A stretch of DNA of 64,000 nucleotides, taken from assembly GCA_037013495.1 (NCBI GenBank), contig CM072811.1, forward strand, positions 37,835,452-37,899,451, read 5' to 3'. This DNA is from Hippophae tibetana. Its lineage: Eukaryota; Streptophyta; Magnoliopsida; Rosales; Elaeagnaceae. The notes under the pieces were generated by a model. The model saw only the letters and a program-made list of their open reading frames with translations. It did no database searches and was not told where the DNA came from. Positions within the stretch are counted from its first letter, which is position 1. Each line of letters starts with the position of its first letter. The translations under genes were made by a program, and so were the position numbers. Below are positions 49,662 through 61,977 of the stretch, in pieces.

Positions 49662-51084
49662 TGTAAGGACTATAAATGTTGGCTATTTTCATGGACAAAA
49701 TATTTATCTGTAAATTTGTTTTTAGGCCTACTATTAAGTCTATCAAGAAAAGCCAAACAAATGTTCGAATTCCAGATAATTATACTTCAGGTATATCCTT
49801 GATAACTTCGATATATAGGATTTCATTTATACATTTAATAGTACATGTTCATAAACCTAAAATTATTTTTGGTGCTTAAATATTTTTTTATGTGTCTTAA
49901 TATTTTTTAAGATGTGATTTAAAAAATATTTTTTATTAAGGTTTTTAATGGGCTTTGAAAAATTAAACCCATAATTATATTTAACCCTAATACTACTAGG
50001 TCATGATTATTATCTATATATATATATATATACACATTAGGGTTGAATAAGTTTAGTGTGAAAAAAATAGAAGTTAAAATTGCTGAAGCTTCTGTGTTGA
50101 AACGGCTAAAAAAAAAGGATTATCGTAAAAAAAAAGCATTGAAAAGATTTTCATCACCATCGGCATTAGAGGAGCGGCTCTTGTACTCAATTATTATTTG
50201 AAGGTGATATGCTAAATTGGAAAAGGAAGGTATGCTTAATTGAGAAAAGGTAATGCATATTGAATGATATGCTTAATTAAAAGATAATGATTGATTTTGG
50301 GAATAATATCATTTAAGGTGGATATTTGATTTGGAAATTAATTCACAATCATATATGTTTTTCTAAACTTTTATAGGTTTTATATCTATTTATTTCATAC
50401 TTTTTATATTCATAAAGTCTATTTTGTGATTAGTATTTTGGATATTTAAATCTAATAATTGTATGACCAATTATGATTATTTGATTTAATTATTAAATTT
50501 TAAAGAAATTATTTTTATGAAATCTATGCTTAATTTTCTTGCTCTAGAATTTACTATTTGATTTGATTTAAGTTATATATATTTTGAATCATCTAGTTAG
50601 GATTATTCATTATTAAATCCATTCTAGAACACACACGAGAACTTGTGTTTTGTGCTAACATTTTTGCAGTTGATTTGTGAACGATTTGATTAGCGGAGAG
50701 CTTATTGGAACGTTGGTCTAGAAACCGCTAATGATAATTTCAGAAACTATGAAAATAGAGCAAGGGCTCGTAAGTAAAGTACATTGGGGTAGTATCCTAG
50801 GGAGGGTAGCATAAGACCGAGTTTGTACTTGAACATTTTATTTTCATAGTGGAAAGTTAGGTGGTCCAGTGGATTGGTGGTTTTCCTCTTAGGTCATGGT
50901 TGTGGCCTAGGTTGTTTCCACCTAAAAATATCATGTTTTATTATTTTATTTCCACACTTATATTTTACACACGATTGTATGTCTGGCTAGTTTGTTTAAG
51001 TTATTAAATTATAAATTGGTAAAAATTATAAATAACCTATTCACCCCTTCTAGGTTAATTAGGTCCATATCTTATAAATTTTCA
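49662..51084 (+). repeat. 5' LTR of the SIRE-type element
   Basis: 1423 bp, starts TGTAAGGACTATAAATG and ends AAATTTTCA. The other LTR contains about 70 extra bases near 58376-58445. Confidence 0.9.
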
Positions 51085-51086
51085 AT

Positions 51087-51098
51087 TGGTATCAAAGC
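51087..51098 (+). other. Primer-binding site (initiator Met-tRNA)
   Basis: TGGTATCAAAGC, two bases downstream of the 5' LTR. Confidence 0.85.
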
Positions 51099-51151
51099 AG
51101 ACACTAGACACACTTAGTGAGATTGATCCTTAGGGACACACACACTTTCTT

Positions 51152-51949
51152 ATGGACCAAATGAAAGAAGGTGGGTCATATGTTAAACCCTCACTCTTTG
51201 ATGTGTTTAATTACCTTTATTGGAAGGCTCGCATGCAAGCCTTTCTTAGACAAGATGAAAAAGTCTGGGATGCTATTCTTGATGGTTGGGAACCACCTTC
51301 GGTAACGAAAGATGGTGTAACAATCATAAATCCAAGAAGAGACTGGACCACTGAAGAATGCACCCTTAGTGGGGTAAACCAAAAAGGTATAAGCTCAATA
51401 TTTGCTGCAATGTCGATGGATGAGTTCCGTCGCATCTCAGACTATGAGACTGCTAAAGATGCATGGAATGCACTTGCTCTTGCTCATGAAGGAACTTCCC
51501 AAGTAAAACAAACAAAATTGAGATTGCTAACATCTGATTTTGATTCTATTAAATTGAGCAACAATAAAAATTTTGGTCAATTCTATGCTCGCTTCTATGA
51601 TATCACTAATGCTTGTTCTAATCTTGGTGAGAAAATTCCACAACCTATACAAGTGTGCAAACACATAAGCTCTTTAACAATTGACTATAAGATAAAAGTT
51701 ACAACGATAGAGGAAAGTAAGAATGTAGACACACTAAAAATTGATGAACTTGTCGGGTCAATCCAAACCTATGAGCTTTCTCTTGATCCACCCAATAAAA
51801 ATAAGGATGTGGCATTCAAAAGCTCCAAAAAGGACATCTCTGATAATGATGATGATATGAATTATGAGTCACTAGTCTTGTTAGCACGAAAATTTAAAAA
51901 GTTCACGAAGAAGAAGGGTCAACAGAATAATCATTCCAACAAGGGATAA
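51152..51949 (+). pseudogene. SIRE-type gag, N-terminal 265 codons
   Basis: The frame carries the typical plant copia gag pattern: PSLFDVFNYLYWKARMQAFL, AWNALALAHEGTSQVKQ and KLRLLTSDFDSIKL. It ends in a stop at 51947, after which the gag continues in other frames. The start codon at 51152 lies 50 bases after the primer-binding site, as usual. Confidence 0.88.
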
Positions 51950-52861
51950 TCCAGTCACTCGAATGATCGAAAGTCAAGGGAAATCAAGTCTCCTAGCCTT
52001 GATGGTAAGAAAAGTAAGCCCACTAGTCCTCAATGCTTTACTTATGGGGGATTTGGTCATATTTCTACGGATTGTGCTAACAATAAAAAGAAATTTGGAA
52101 AAGCCTTTAATGCTACACTCAGTGACACAAAAAGTAAGCAGGACAATGCTAGTAACTCAGAGGATGATGACATTAATTATTGTGCCTTCATCGCAACTGC
52201 CAATGCACATCATAATGACTCTGACCTTAGCTCGGATGAAGAAAATGAGGAAGTAAACTCTTCTCTCTTACTATCTAAGTTTAATGTATCGAATTATGAG
52301 GAACTATTCATGGATTGTCTAGGTGCCAGGGAAGAGAGAGATAAATTGCTTGTGGAAGTAACTAAACTTAATGATATCATCAATATTCACAAAACAAATT
52401 CCTCTAACCTAGAGAAAGATAAAAATGAATTGTCTGATCATATTAATGTTTTGAATTTAAGACTTGCAGAAACCATTGAGGAAAACAAAAATCTTAGGCA
52501 AGAATTTAGTATTGCTAAAGAAACGATGAAGAATTTGACCATTGGTACTGAAAAATTAACCAAAGTCCTAGACTATGGAAAGCCACATGGAGATAAGAGA
52601 GGTCTTGGATACATAGATGAACAATCAACACCTTCATCATCCAAAACTCAATTTGTAAAACCCATTATTGCTCAGGCAGGGAAGGTAGTTTTTGCACCTT
52701 ATCATTCTAAGAAAATTCAGTTTGTTCCCATCTGTCATCATTGTGGTAGGAAAGGACATATTAGACCTAAGTGTAGATTTCTTTATGCTTATGATTATGC
52801 TTATGATTCTATCACGAATACAAATGTTTCTAAAGCACCTCAAAAAATTTCAAAACATTAA
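51950..52861 (+). pseudogene. SIRE-type gag C-terminus with zinc knuckle
   Basis: After a frameshift a Lys/Ser-rich linker and a coiled-coil-like segment (LRLAETIEENKNLRQEFSIA) lead to the CCHC zinc knuckle CHHCGRKGHIRPKC at about 52736-52777. The zinc knuckle residues are intact, but this part is out of frame with the N-terminal gag. Confidence 0.8.
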
Positions 52862-52915
52862 GTTCTTGCTACAAGAACTACACAAAAAGAGGAATATAAA
52901 AAACTGGTAACTCAA

Positions 52916-53310
52916 ATGTCCAAAATTAAAAAAGGATGGGTTAAGAAATCTGAGTTTCACTGCTTTGTGGCCCATATAGCATTTAAAGTTAAATCAAATA
53001 CCGCTTGGTATTTTTATAGTGGATGCTCTAGACACATTATATGGAATCGTTATTTGTTTAAAACCTTTAAGGAATACAATGAAGGGACAGTTACCTTTGG
53101 TGATGGTAAAACATCTAAAATTATTGGAAAAGGCTCTGTTCAAATAGAAGGTATCCCTAAACTTGATGAAGTTTTATATGTGGAAGGACTTAAGGAAAAC
53201 TTGATTAGCATAAGTCAAATATGTGATAGTGATTTTAATGTGCAATTTACAAACAATCATTGTATTGTAACAAATCAAAAGGATGAGTGTATGATTAAGG
53301 CAGGAATTAA
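52916..53310 (+). pseudogene. Copia protease relic, catalytic Asp lost
   Basis: The frame reads WYFYSGCSRHI where active copia proteases have W-x-x-D-S-G-C-S-R-H; the catalytic Asp is replaced by Tyr. Downstream TFGDGKTSKIIGKGSVQ and LKENLISISQICDSDFNVQF are typical. The reading continues into the plastid-derived insert at about 53311. Confidence 0.85.
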
Positions 53311-53618
53311 TCGAACGAACCGCACTCCTTCATATACGTCAGGAGTCCATTGATGAGAAGGGGCTAGGGAAAGCTTGAACCCAATTCCTACAGTGATGAA
53401 TATAAGCACAATTGAAATTCCTGGGGAGTTATACATTTGTGTATTGATAAGACCATTCACTATTTATTGAAGCTCGATCTCTCCCCCGGATGAACCATAT
53501 AGCCAAAAGAAACCATGAACCAGAATAGAAGAGCTTGCACCACCCATGAGTAAATATGGGTAGTAGCCTCATTAGACCGCTTCGGCACAAAATAAGAAAC
53601 GGTCTCTCCAACGCATAA
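53311..53618 (-). other. Chimeric nuclear plastid DNA insertion: ndhB plus rbcL
   Basis: On the minus strand, 53616-53579 encodes MRWRDRFLFCAEA, an internal segment of the Rubisco large subunit (rbcL). It is joined directly to 53580-53311, which reads as plastid ndh[19 protein letters not shown]-frame sequence, then [20 protein letters not shown] and [16 protein letters not shown] stop (GAA to TAA) and small shifts are present. The two genes are far apart in plastid genomes, so the insert is a join of two fragments. Copia homology resumes just right of it (DNCYCIDTSPTVT). Confidence 0.88.
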
Positions 53619-53639
53619 GAATCAGATCACATGACAATT

Positions 53640-54420
53640 GTTATTGTATTGATACATCACCCACAGTAACATGTAACCTAGCTAGCAATGACTCAACTAC
53701 CTTGTGGCATGAAAATCTAGGTCATATGAATTTTAAAGATCTGGTTAGATTAAACAAAATTGAGATTGTGCGTGGTTTACCTATTCTTTCAAAAATTGAA
53801 ACACTTGTATGTGGACCATGTCAATTGGGTAAACAAACTAGGATTGCTCATAAGAAGATCAAGAGTATAAATACAAACAGAGTATTGGAATTGATACATA
53901 TTGACCTTATGGGTCCTATGAGATTAGAAAGTATTAGAGGTAAGAAATATATCATAGTTGTAGTAGATGACTTTTCTCGCTACACGTGGGTAGACTTTCT
54001 TAGAAACAAGTCAAATGTTTTTTAGTTCTTCATCTCATATTGTACAAGAGTGCAAGTTGAAGCAGGTGAAAAAATAGTAACCATCAAGAGACTGAGAACA
54101 GACCATGGGAAAGAGTTTGAAAATACCAAGTATATATGCTGACTTCTGCAAAGAACATGGTATCTTTCATGAATTCTCTGCTCCTATCACACCTCAACAA
54201 AATGGAGTAGTTGAAAGGAAAAATAGGATACTTCAAGAGATGGCAAGAGTAATGATGCATGTCAAGGGAGTCTCCAAAAGGTTTTGGGTTGAAGTTATAA
54301 ACACTGCATGTCACATTATAAATCGTGTATATCTTCGCCCAAGTATAAACCAAACTCCCTATGAGATATGGAGAGGTAAAAAAACCAAATCTAAAATTCA
54401 TGCATATTTTTGGAAGTAAA
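53640..54420 (+). pseudogene. SIRE-type integrase relic
   Basis: GAG-pre-integrase block LWHENLGHMNFKDLVRLNK is followed by the zinc-binding CGPCQLGKQTRIAHKK and the core domain with all three catalytic positions visible in context: the first Asp in LIHIDLMGPM, the second in RTDHGKEF and the Glu in GVVERKNR. A stop at about 54022 and frameshifts separate them. Confidence 0.87.
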
Positions 54421-54568
54421 TATATACTTCGAGATCGAGAAAAGTTGGGTAAGTTTGATTCAAGAAGTGATGAAGGTATATTTCTTGGTTATTCCTTAAA
54501 TAGTAGAGCCTACAGAGTCTTCAACGGTAGAACTAATGTAGTTATGGAATCCATAAATGTCGTTATAG

Positions 54569-55500
54569 ATGATGAAGGTAAGAAGATTACAAGTGAAGAA
54601 GTTAGAAATGAAGAAAATCTCACAACACCTCAATTACACAATGATCAGTGACACAATTGGAATAAAAGAAGAGGAGTTGAAGGAAGGTGAACAAAAGAAG
54701 GAAGAAGCATCAACCTCATCAATGATAAATCCAACTCGAACTTCAAAAAATCATCCTATTAAGAATATAATTGGAGATCCTAATGCAAGCATGGTAACAA
54801 GAAGAAGAAAAATAAGTGAGGTAACTCATTTATGCTATATTTCTCAATTTGAACCAAAAAATGTGAATGAAGCCCTTAGGGATGAATTTTGGATAAATGC
54901 CATGCATGGTGAATTAGCTCAATTTGAAAGAAATCATGCATGGGTATTAGTACTTAAGCCTAAAAACAAAAATGTTATTGGAACAAAATGGGTGTTCAAA
55001 AATAAATATGATGAGCATGACATTGTTGTTAGGAATAAGGCTAGGTTGGTGGATCAAGGCTACACACAAGTAGAAGGAGTTAACTTTGATGAAACATTTG
55101 CGCCTGTCGCTAGACTAGAGTCAATTAGGATATTACTTGCCATTTCCTGTCATATGAAGTTCAAATTATATCAAATGGATGTTAAGTCTACCTTTTTGAA
55201 TGGATTTTTGAATGAGGAGGTTTACGTGGAACAACCAAAAGGATTTGTTGATCCAAAATTTCCAAATCATGTTTACAAACTCAAAAAGGCTCTGTATGGT
55301 TTGAAACAAGCTCCACGAGCATGGTATGAGAGACTTACCAACTATCTTTTGAACAAGGGATTTATTCGAGGGGGAGTTGATTAGACTTTATTCATTAAAA
55401 GGAGTAGTGACGAGATCTTTATTGCTCAAATTTATGTGGATGACATAGTTTTTGGATCTACATCTAGTACACTAGTGGATGATTTTGTGCATGTTATGAA
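54569..55500 (+). pseudogene. SIRE-type reverse transcriptase relic
   Basis: The 271-codon frame contains [55 protein letters not shown] and [16 protein letters not shown]. It stops at 55382, and the catalytic box IYVDDIVFGS follows at about 55430. The catalytic Asp pair and fold motifs are conserved, but the frame is interrupted. Confidence 0.9.
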
Positions 55501-55548
55501 AAATGAATTTGAAATTTTCATGGTAGGTGAAATGACTTTCTTCCTGGT

Positions 55549-56376
55549 TTGCAAATTAAACAATCTCGTGATAATATATTTATTTCTCAAACCAAGTACG
55601 CGTGTAACCTTGTTAAAAGGTTTGGTCTTGAAACTAGCAAGCCATTACGGACTCCTTTAGGTACCAACACAAAAATTACAAAGGACATTCAAGGTAAGAG
55701 TGTTGATCAAACCCTTTATAGGAGTATGATAGGTAGTTTACTTTATCTCACTGCAAGTAGACCTGACATATGTTTTAGTGTTGGTGTGTGTGCCCGTTAT
55801 CAAGCTGACCCTAAGGAATCACACTTAGAAAATGTAAAGAGAATCATCAAGTATATCTCAGGAACAAGTAATTATGGTTTATATTTTACTACTGACACTA
55901 CTTGTGAAGTAAGTGGTTTTATATATGCCGATTGGGCAGACAACTAGGATGATAGGAAGAGCACATCAGGTGGTTATTTCTACGTTGGAAACAACTTAGT
56001 ATCATGGCACAATAAAAAGCAAAACTTTATCTCACTTTCTACAACTGAAGCGGAATACATTGATGTAGGAAGCTCTTGCACACAAATGCTTTGGATGAGA
56101 AACATGCTCAAGGACTACGGTCAACCACAAGGTATGATGCCCTTATATTGTGATAACTCTAGTGCTATATGTATTTCTAAGAACCCAGTTCAGCATTCTA
56201 GAACTAAGCACATTGACATTAGACATCACTTTATTCGAGAATTAGTTGAAGAGAAAATAGTGACACTTGAGTTTGTACCTACTGAGAGACAATTAGCTGA
56301 TATATTCACTAAAGCCACAGACACTCAAAGATTTGATTATCTCAGAAGTGCCTTGGGAATTTCTCCCTCAAATTGA
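55549..56376 (+). pseudogene. SIRE-type RNase H relic
   Basis: Frames 55549-55947 and 56086-56376 carry LTASRPDICFSVGVCARYQA, IYADWADN and then YCDNSSAICISKNPVQHSRT and VPTERQLADIFTKA. A stop follows ADWADN at about 55946, so the domain is split. Confidence 0.9.
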
Positions 56377-57768
56377 ATTCCAAATTTTATTACCAAAAAA
56401 AAAAATGGCATCCTTGTTTGGCCAACATAGTATTCGACTTATTGAATACTTACATACACATAATCTCATTTTTAGTTACTCAACTCATTTTGATATTTAT
56501 TGTATAAATTATTTTACAATTTTGGCTTACGCACACATTTATTCTTGTACATGTGATGATCGATGTTGACATGAACTTATTCACACACTCACGAACACAC
56601 ATATATGTTATTCTTGAAGTTTATGATTTTTTTTTAAAAGACTCTGGGACTTCAACTAATCTTGATTGTAAAATTGTGTTGAGTTCTACTTCTACTTACT
56701 AAAATTTTAATGTATGGAGGCACCTAGTATTGAGAGGGCTACCTACTTTGATATGTGAAGCTACCGCAGTGAGCAAAGAGGGCTACCTCACAACTAGTGT
56801 GAAAGTCATCATGCTAGGTTTATGGCTCGTGCAAAAAAAAGGGAAAGATTATGCAAAAGTGATTGCTTATAAATCTTGTACTTGGAATGCACAAAAAGAA
56901 AGAGCTAATAGAGGTTAAAAAAAATATATCATTTACCTCATTTATAAAAAAAATAAAAAAATTAAGTCCTCTTTTGGTAAATATATTTTATTTTGTAAGA
57001 TTGAAGACTCGATTATAATTTTATATGATAGGTGATATTTTTTTTCTTTTGAGACTTTCTTGATAGGTCATAAATGAATGAATTGACATATTTGTGGAGT
57101 TTAAACATGTATACTATTTTAAGTAAATGTCAATATGTCATTATATGTACGAAGTGTGTGTGTGCACCTCTTCTATTCTACTTATTTATTTATATGATAA
57201 ATAATCAAAATTGGAGTTAAAAAAATGATGAGTTCTCAATTGGTTGTGTGCTTGTTTGTAATTAAATGAGTTTAATACCTTATGTAGCTATGTATGCAAA
57301 TTTAAAGCATATTGCACTTTTGCATTACTCTGATTTTACACTGTTATATCTTTAGGATGAGTTTAGCTTCAATTCTTTGTCTAATGTTTTGTCATTCTCG
57401 TATGTCAAAAAAGGGAGAGAATATTTACTTCCATGTTTTTATTTTGTTATGCATATAAGGGGAGAACATATTTTTATTAAGCTTGATTGATATGAATGCA
57501 TACTACATGACTATTCTTTACACTTCGCTTATTTTTATGTAAACTGAACTAATGTACAATGAGGCTTTCAAGCCAAGTTGTTGTTTGCTTTACCTATGTC
57601 TTTTCAGTTACTTATAAGCTTATCAAGTTGCAGCGAAGATGGATTCACCGGACCATAGGATAGTTCCATTATGGAGTCTGGGAAATCATTGTATTTTTTA
57701 TCTTATTCCTATAAGTGTCATGTAATGAGAGATAGGTTTTGCCACACGAAAATGTCAAAGGGGAAGAT
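56377..57768 (+). other. Non-coding 3' region of the SIRE-type element
   Basis: About 1.4 kb between the end of pol and the 3' LTR. No env-like or other frame with recognisable similarity is present. It ends with the polypurine tract AAAGGGGAAGAT at 57757-57768. Confidence 0.7.
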
Positions 57769-59249
57769 TGTAAGGACTATGAGTGTTGGCTATTTTCGTG
57801 GACAAAATATTTATCTATAAATTTGTTTTTAGGCCTGCTATCAAGTCTATCAAGAAAAGCCGAACAAATGCTCGAGTTCTAGATAATTATACTTCAAGTA
57901 TATCCTTGATAACTACGATACATAGGATTTTATTTATACATTTAATAGTACATGTTCATAAATCTAAAATTATTTTTTGTGCTTAAATATTTTTTTTATG
58001 TGTCTTAATATTTTTTAAGATGTGATTTAAAAAATATTTTTTTATTAAGGTTTTTAATGGGCTTTGAAAAATTAAACCCATAATATATTTAACCCTAATA
58101 CTACTAGGTCATGATTATTATCTATATATATACATTAGGGTTGAATAATTTTAGTGTGAAAAAAATAGAAGTTAAAATTGTCGAAGCTTCTGTGTTGAAA
58201 CAACTAAAAAAAAGGACTATCGTAAAAAAAAACATTGAAAAGATTTTCATCACCATCGGCATCAGAGGAGCGGCTCTTGTACTCAATTATTATTTGAATA
58301 TGATATGCTAAATTGGAAAAAGAAGGTATGCTTAATTGAGAAAAGGTAATGCATATTGAATTATATGCTTAATTAAAAAAGGTAATATATATGTATATAT
58401 AGCAACTATAAGCATTCATATATATGAGAAAAGGATTATAGACAAAAGATAATGATTGATTTTGGGAATAATATTATTTAAGGTGGATATTTGATTTGGA
58501 AATTAATTCACAATCATATATGTTTTTCTAAACTTTTATAGGTTTTATATCTATTTATTTCATACTTTTTATATTCATAAAGTCTATTTTGTGATTAGTA
58601 TTTTGGATATTTAAATCTAATAATTGTATGAACAATTATGATTATTTGATTTAATTATTAAATTTTAAAGAAATTATTTTTATGAAACCTATGCTTAATT
58701 TTCTTGCTCTAGAATTTACTATTTGATTTGATTTAAGTTATATATATTTTGAATCATCTAGTTAGGATTATTCATTGTTAAATCCATTCTAGAACACACA
58801 CGAGAACTTGTGTTTTTGTGCTAACCTTTTTGCAGTTGATTTGTGAACGATCTGATTGGCAGAGAGCTTATTGGAACGTTGGTCTGGAAACTACTCACGC
58901 TAATTTCAAAAAGTGTGAAAATAGAATAGGGGCTCGTAAGTAAAGTACATTGGGGCAGTATCCTAGGAAGGGTAGCATAAGATCGAGTTTGTACTTGAAC
59001 ATTTGATTTTCATAGTGGAAAGTTAGTTGGTCCGATGGATCGATGGTTTTCCTCTTAGGTCATGGTTGTGGCCTAGGTTGTTTTCACCTAAAAATATCGA
59101 GTTTTATTATTTTATTTCCTCACTTATATTTTACACACGATTGTATGTCTGGCTAGTTTGTTTAGGTTATTAAATTATAAATTGTTAAAAATTATAAATA
59201 ACCTATTTAACTCTCTAGGTTAATTAGGTTCATATCTTATATACTTTTA
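57769..59249 (+). repeat. 3' LTR of the SIRE-type element
   Basis: 1481 bp, starts TGTAAGGACTATGAGTG directly after the polypurine tract and ends TACTTTTA. Longer than the 5' LTR because of an A/T-rich insertion at about 58376-58445. Confidence 0.9.
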
Positions 59250-59254
59250 GTTAC

Positions 59255-61123
59255 TATAGTTAAAAAATGTTTTAATTCTGTAATTTTTAACATGAATATT
59301 GTAGTCTTACAACTTTAAAAATATATATACTTTAATCTTAAAATGATGCATTTTAGTTCTAATAGTTGTATAACTTAAAACTTTTAATACTAAAATATAA
59401 TTTTTTTCAAAGCTATTGAATTAAAATATTCTAATTAAAAATAATAAAATTAAAATTCTCTTTTTATAAAAACTGGAAAACCGTTCATACTCTTTCCCTA
59501 ATAATATTAGCATCCACGTACACTATTACTAACGTATAAAATTAAAATTAATCAGACTAACTAATTCATACATAAGACAGCCTTTAACATCTATATCCAA
59601 TTATTAAATAGTGACGTAAGGCTACTTATTTGGCACACACTCAATAATATTTTATATTCATTAAATAGAGATTAAGAATTAACAATAATTTTATCTATTT
59701 ATTTAAATGAATTTTTTTATTTAATTTATCGAATTCAAATTAAATTGGATTGAAATATCTAGTAGTTAAATACAGTTTAAATTAAAAATGGTACAATATG
59801 TCCAAATTTGAATTGATAGATTTTATAATCTACTACAATTCAATTAAGACATAATTACTATTAAAATTATAAATAAATATATATTTTTATTGTGTTATAT
59901 TTGAATTTATATCTAACACAATTATTTTAATTTTTTATTTTAATTTAAAAATAAATATAAATGTTAAATAATTATAATAATTTATAATATTTAAACATAG
60001 TTTTTATTCTTTTGATTTTCTTAGCTTTAACTATAAATAATAAATATGCTAAAGATGCACTAATAATTTAAAATTTAAATATTATGCATATTGTGTTTTA
60101 TATATGGCAATAATATATAAATAAATTTTAACATCAATTCAATCTGACTCAAAAAAAAATTGATCTACTCATATTCAAATTGATTACATTATCATATTAA
60201 ATTGGATTGAAAATCTTCAATTCTAATGGAATTCAAATTATAACAAAAAATACTATTTCCATCGTACTCACCCTTAATAGAGATAATAAGACTGCTTTAT
60301 TTTGTACTAGTAAATATAAAAAAGAATTATTATACTTATAATAGATTATGTTGTATTAATTACAGAAATACTTCATATTTTTTATTTTAAATTTTGATAA
60401 CTTTATTATTATTTTACGATTTAGTCCTTTTAATTCTTAATTTTTATGCTCCAATCTCCTTACTTTTTAATTTTTATATTTTTAATTTAAAATTTGAGAT
60501 CAATTTGAAATTAAACTTCAAATTCAAAATAAATTATGTTTTTAAGTTTGAATTTTTGAACTCAAGTTTTCAAAATCAATATTGTGTGGTAATTAATTTT
60601 ATTTTCAAGTTTAAAATCAAGTTAAACTTTATTTTAACTTTTATACTTTTAAAAAAAAATAGAAAACTGTATTTCAAGTTCAATTTTCTTTTCATTAGTT
60701 AACTTTACATTTTTTTATTATGACTTAAGAGGAAATTAAACAAGAAAATATAATTTTTTATCACATAGATTAGAAGATATAAATTTAGTCTCAAACATAT
60801 GAAAACAAGCCATAAGAGATTAAAATGTAAAATGAAAATAATAAAAATACTCAATTATAAGAAAATTAAGGAAATTAAAGTTTGAGAATTAAAAAAATAA
60901 AGAAACAAAAATTTAAAAATAAAAAATAAAAACAAACTATAAAATATATAGAAAAAATTAAGAAATATTTATTTAATAAAGCCAAGTTATAAGTATAGCT
61001 AGATGCTCTCGTGGCGGCTTGGTGCCAAATGCAGATGAACTTGGGTGTAGAGGCATTGGCATTGGTGCATAGAGGATGGGTAGCGAGGTAGGCTGAATGT
61101 GAGAGTGGGGGACCATTGAATTC
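59255..61123. other. AT-rich spacer, no gene
   Basis: Strongly AT-rich. The longest frames (60394-60702, 60875-61168) are low-complexity or unrecognised. The less AT-rich part from 60990 to 61123 adjoins the next LTR and may belong to it. Confidence 0.5.
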
Positions 61124-61297
61124 TGTTGGAGGTGTCAGAGTTAGTAGCCTAAATCTTATGTAATTCATGATCGGTAATGCTATATATATATATAGCTAGA
61201 GAAAGGAGGGAAACGATATGAGAAAATTATAGCTAACAACTCCTTCTTACCTCTGTTCTTCTTCTTCCCCAATCCCTCTGAAATTCTATATGTAACA
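61124..61297 (+). repeat. Putative 5' LTR of the gene-capture element
   Basis: 174 bp from TGTTGGAGGTGTCAGAG to ATGTAACA with a TATATATATATA promoter-like run. The right edge is well supported by the adjoining primer-binding site; the left edge is inferred from the TG start. Its last 55 bases recur at 62703-62754. Confidence 0.6.
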
Positions 61298-61298
61298 A

Positions 61299-61311
61299 TG
61301 GTATCAAAGCC
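61299..61311 (+). other. Primer-binding site (initiator Met-tRNA)
   Basis: TGGTATCAAAGCC one base after the LTR end; same class as in the two copia elements of this window. Confidence 0.8.
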
Positions 61312-61470
61312 AGTTCCAGCAATTGATAATCAGAACTGATCCAACACAGAGACCTCTAATGAGGAATCTGATCTCTTCGCGCGATCTAGGTCTAGATCTG
61401 AGCAATTAAACGTTGTCTTATAGGCGGTGCAGATCGAGCTAAGGACTCTTCGCGCCACCCACAGCTCACC

Positions 61471-61546
61471 AAAACCATATCAGCTTCATCAAAATCATAT
61501 CAACTTCATCAAAATCACATCAGCTTCATCAAAATCACATCAGCTT
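61471..61546. repeat. 20-bp tandem repeat, 3.8 copies, in the element leader
   Basis: Units of the type AAAATCACATCAGCTTCATC lie about 170 bases downstream of the primer-binding site. Comparable in position to the 27-bp leader repeats of the element in SIZ1 intron 1. Confidence 0.85.
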
Positions 61547-61680
61547 ACAACCACACCTTTGTGCATCACTCGAGACCTTTGAGAAATTTGAAACTCAACT
61601 CCTTCGCGATGAGAGAATCCCAAGCCATAGAACTCAGAATAAGTAAGAACTGTGTTTCTAGGATATAAAAAGAGAAGACG

Positions 61681-61977
61681 ATGACTTATTCAGACCCCAA
61701 ACTGAGATTCTATGGATGGCCACCATATGGGCTTCAAGAATTAGCCTATGAACCGGCCCATGAAGCAAACCTACCTCATAAGGGTAGTTTTCTTCCAATA
61801 GCTGAACTCCCTTATAATGGGCTTGGACTTAAGCCTTTATACGAATATCTAGACCCGACCCATGAAGAAAAGATCGCCCTTGGTGTTGAGGTTAACCAAG
61901 AGAAATCCTACTGGGTGAGAAGCTTACCTCGTTGGGATACCATATGCGCGAAATTTTGCAAGTAGCTTAGCATTTTT
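61681..61977 (+). pseudogene. Unidentified 94-codon coding-like fragment
   Basis: A stop-free frame with balanced amino-acid use begins MTYSDPKLRFYGWPPYGLQE and ends PRWDTICAKFCK before a stop at 61963. Proline, glycine and aromatic content suggest a real coding origin, and it directly precedes the ribosomal protein L4 fragment. I do not recognise the family. It is most likely a further captured fragment. Confidence 0.4.

Larger units (their letters stand above)
49662..59249 (+). mobile_element. Nearly full-length SIRE/Maximus-type Ty1/copia retrotransposon
   Basis: The element is 9588 bp, with long LTRs (49662-51084 and 57769-59249, starting TGTAAGGACTAT). The flanking 5 bp are CTTAC (49657-49661) and GTTAC (59250-59254), a target duplication with one change. 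Order inside: primer-binding site, gag, zinc knuckle, protease, integrase, RT, RNase H, a 1.4-kb non-coding 3' region and polypurine tract AAAGGGGAAGAT. Stops and frameshifts break pol at several points, and protease is inactivated. A 308-bp plastid insert lies between protease and integrase. LTR starts are roughly 92 percent identical by eye. Confidence 0.92.

Noticed and set aside
54084..54401. 105-codon minus-strand frame
   Set aside because: Antisense shadow of the integrase core at 54105-54419.
60394..60702. 102-codon Phe/Asn/Lys-rich plus-strand frame
   Set aside because: Low-complexity AT-rich translation without homology.
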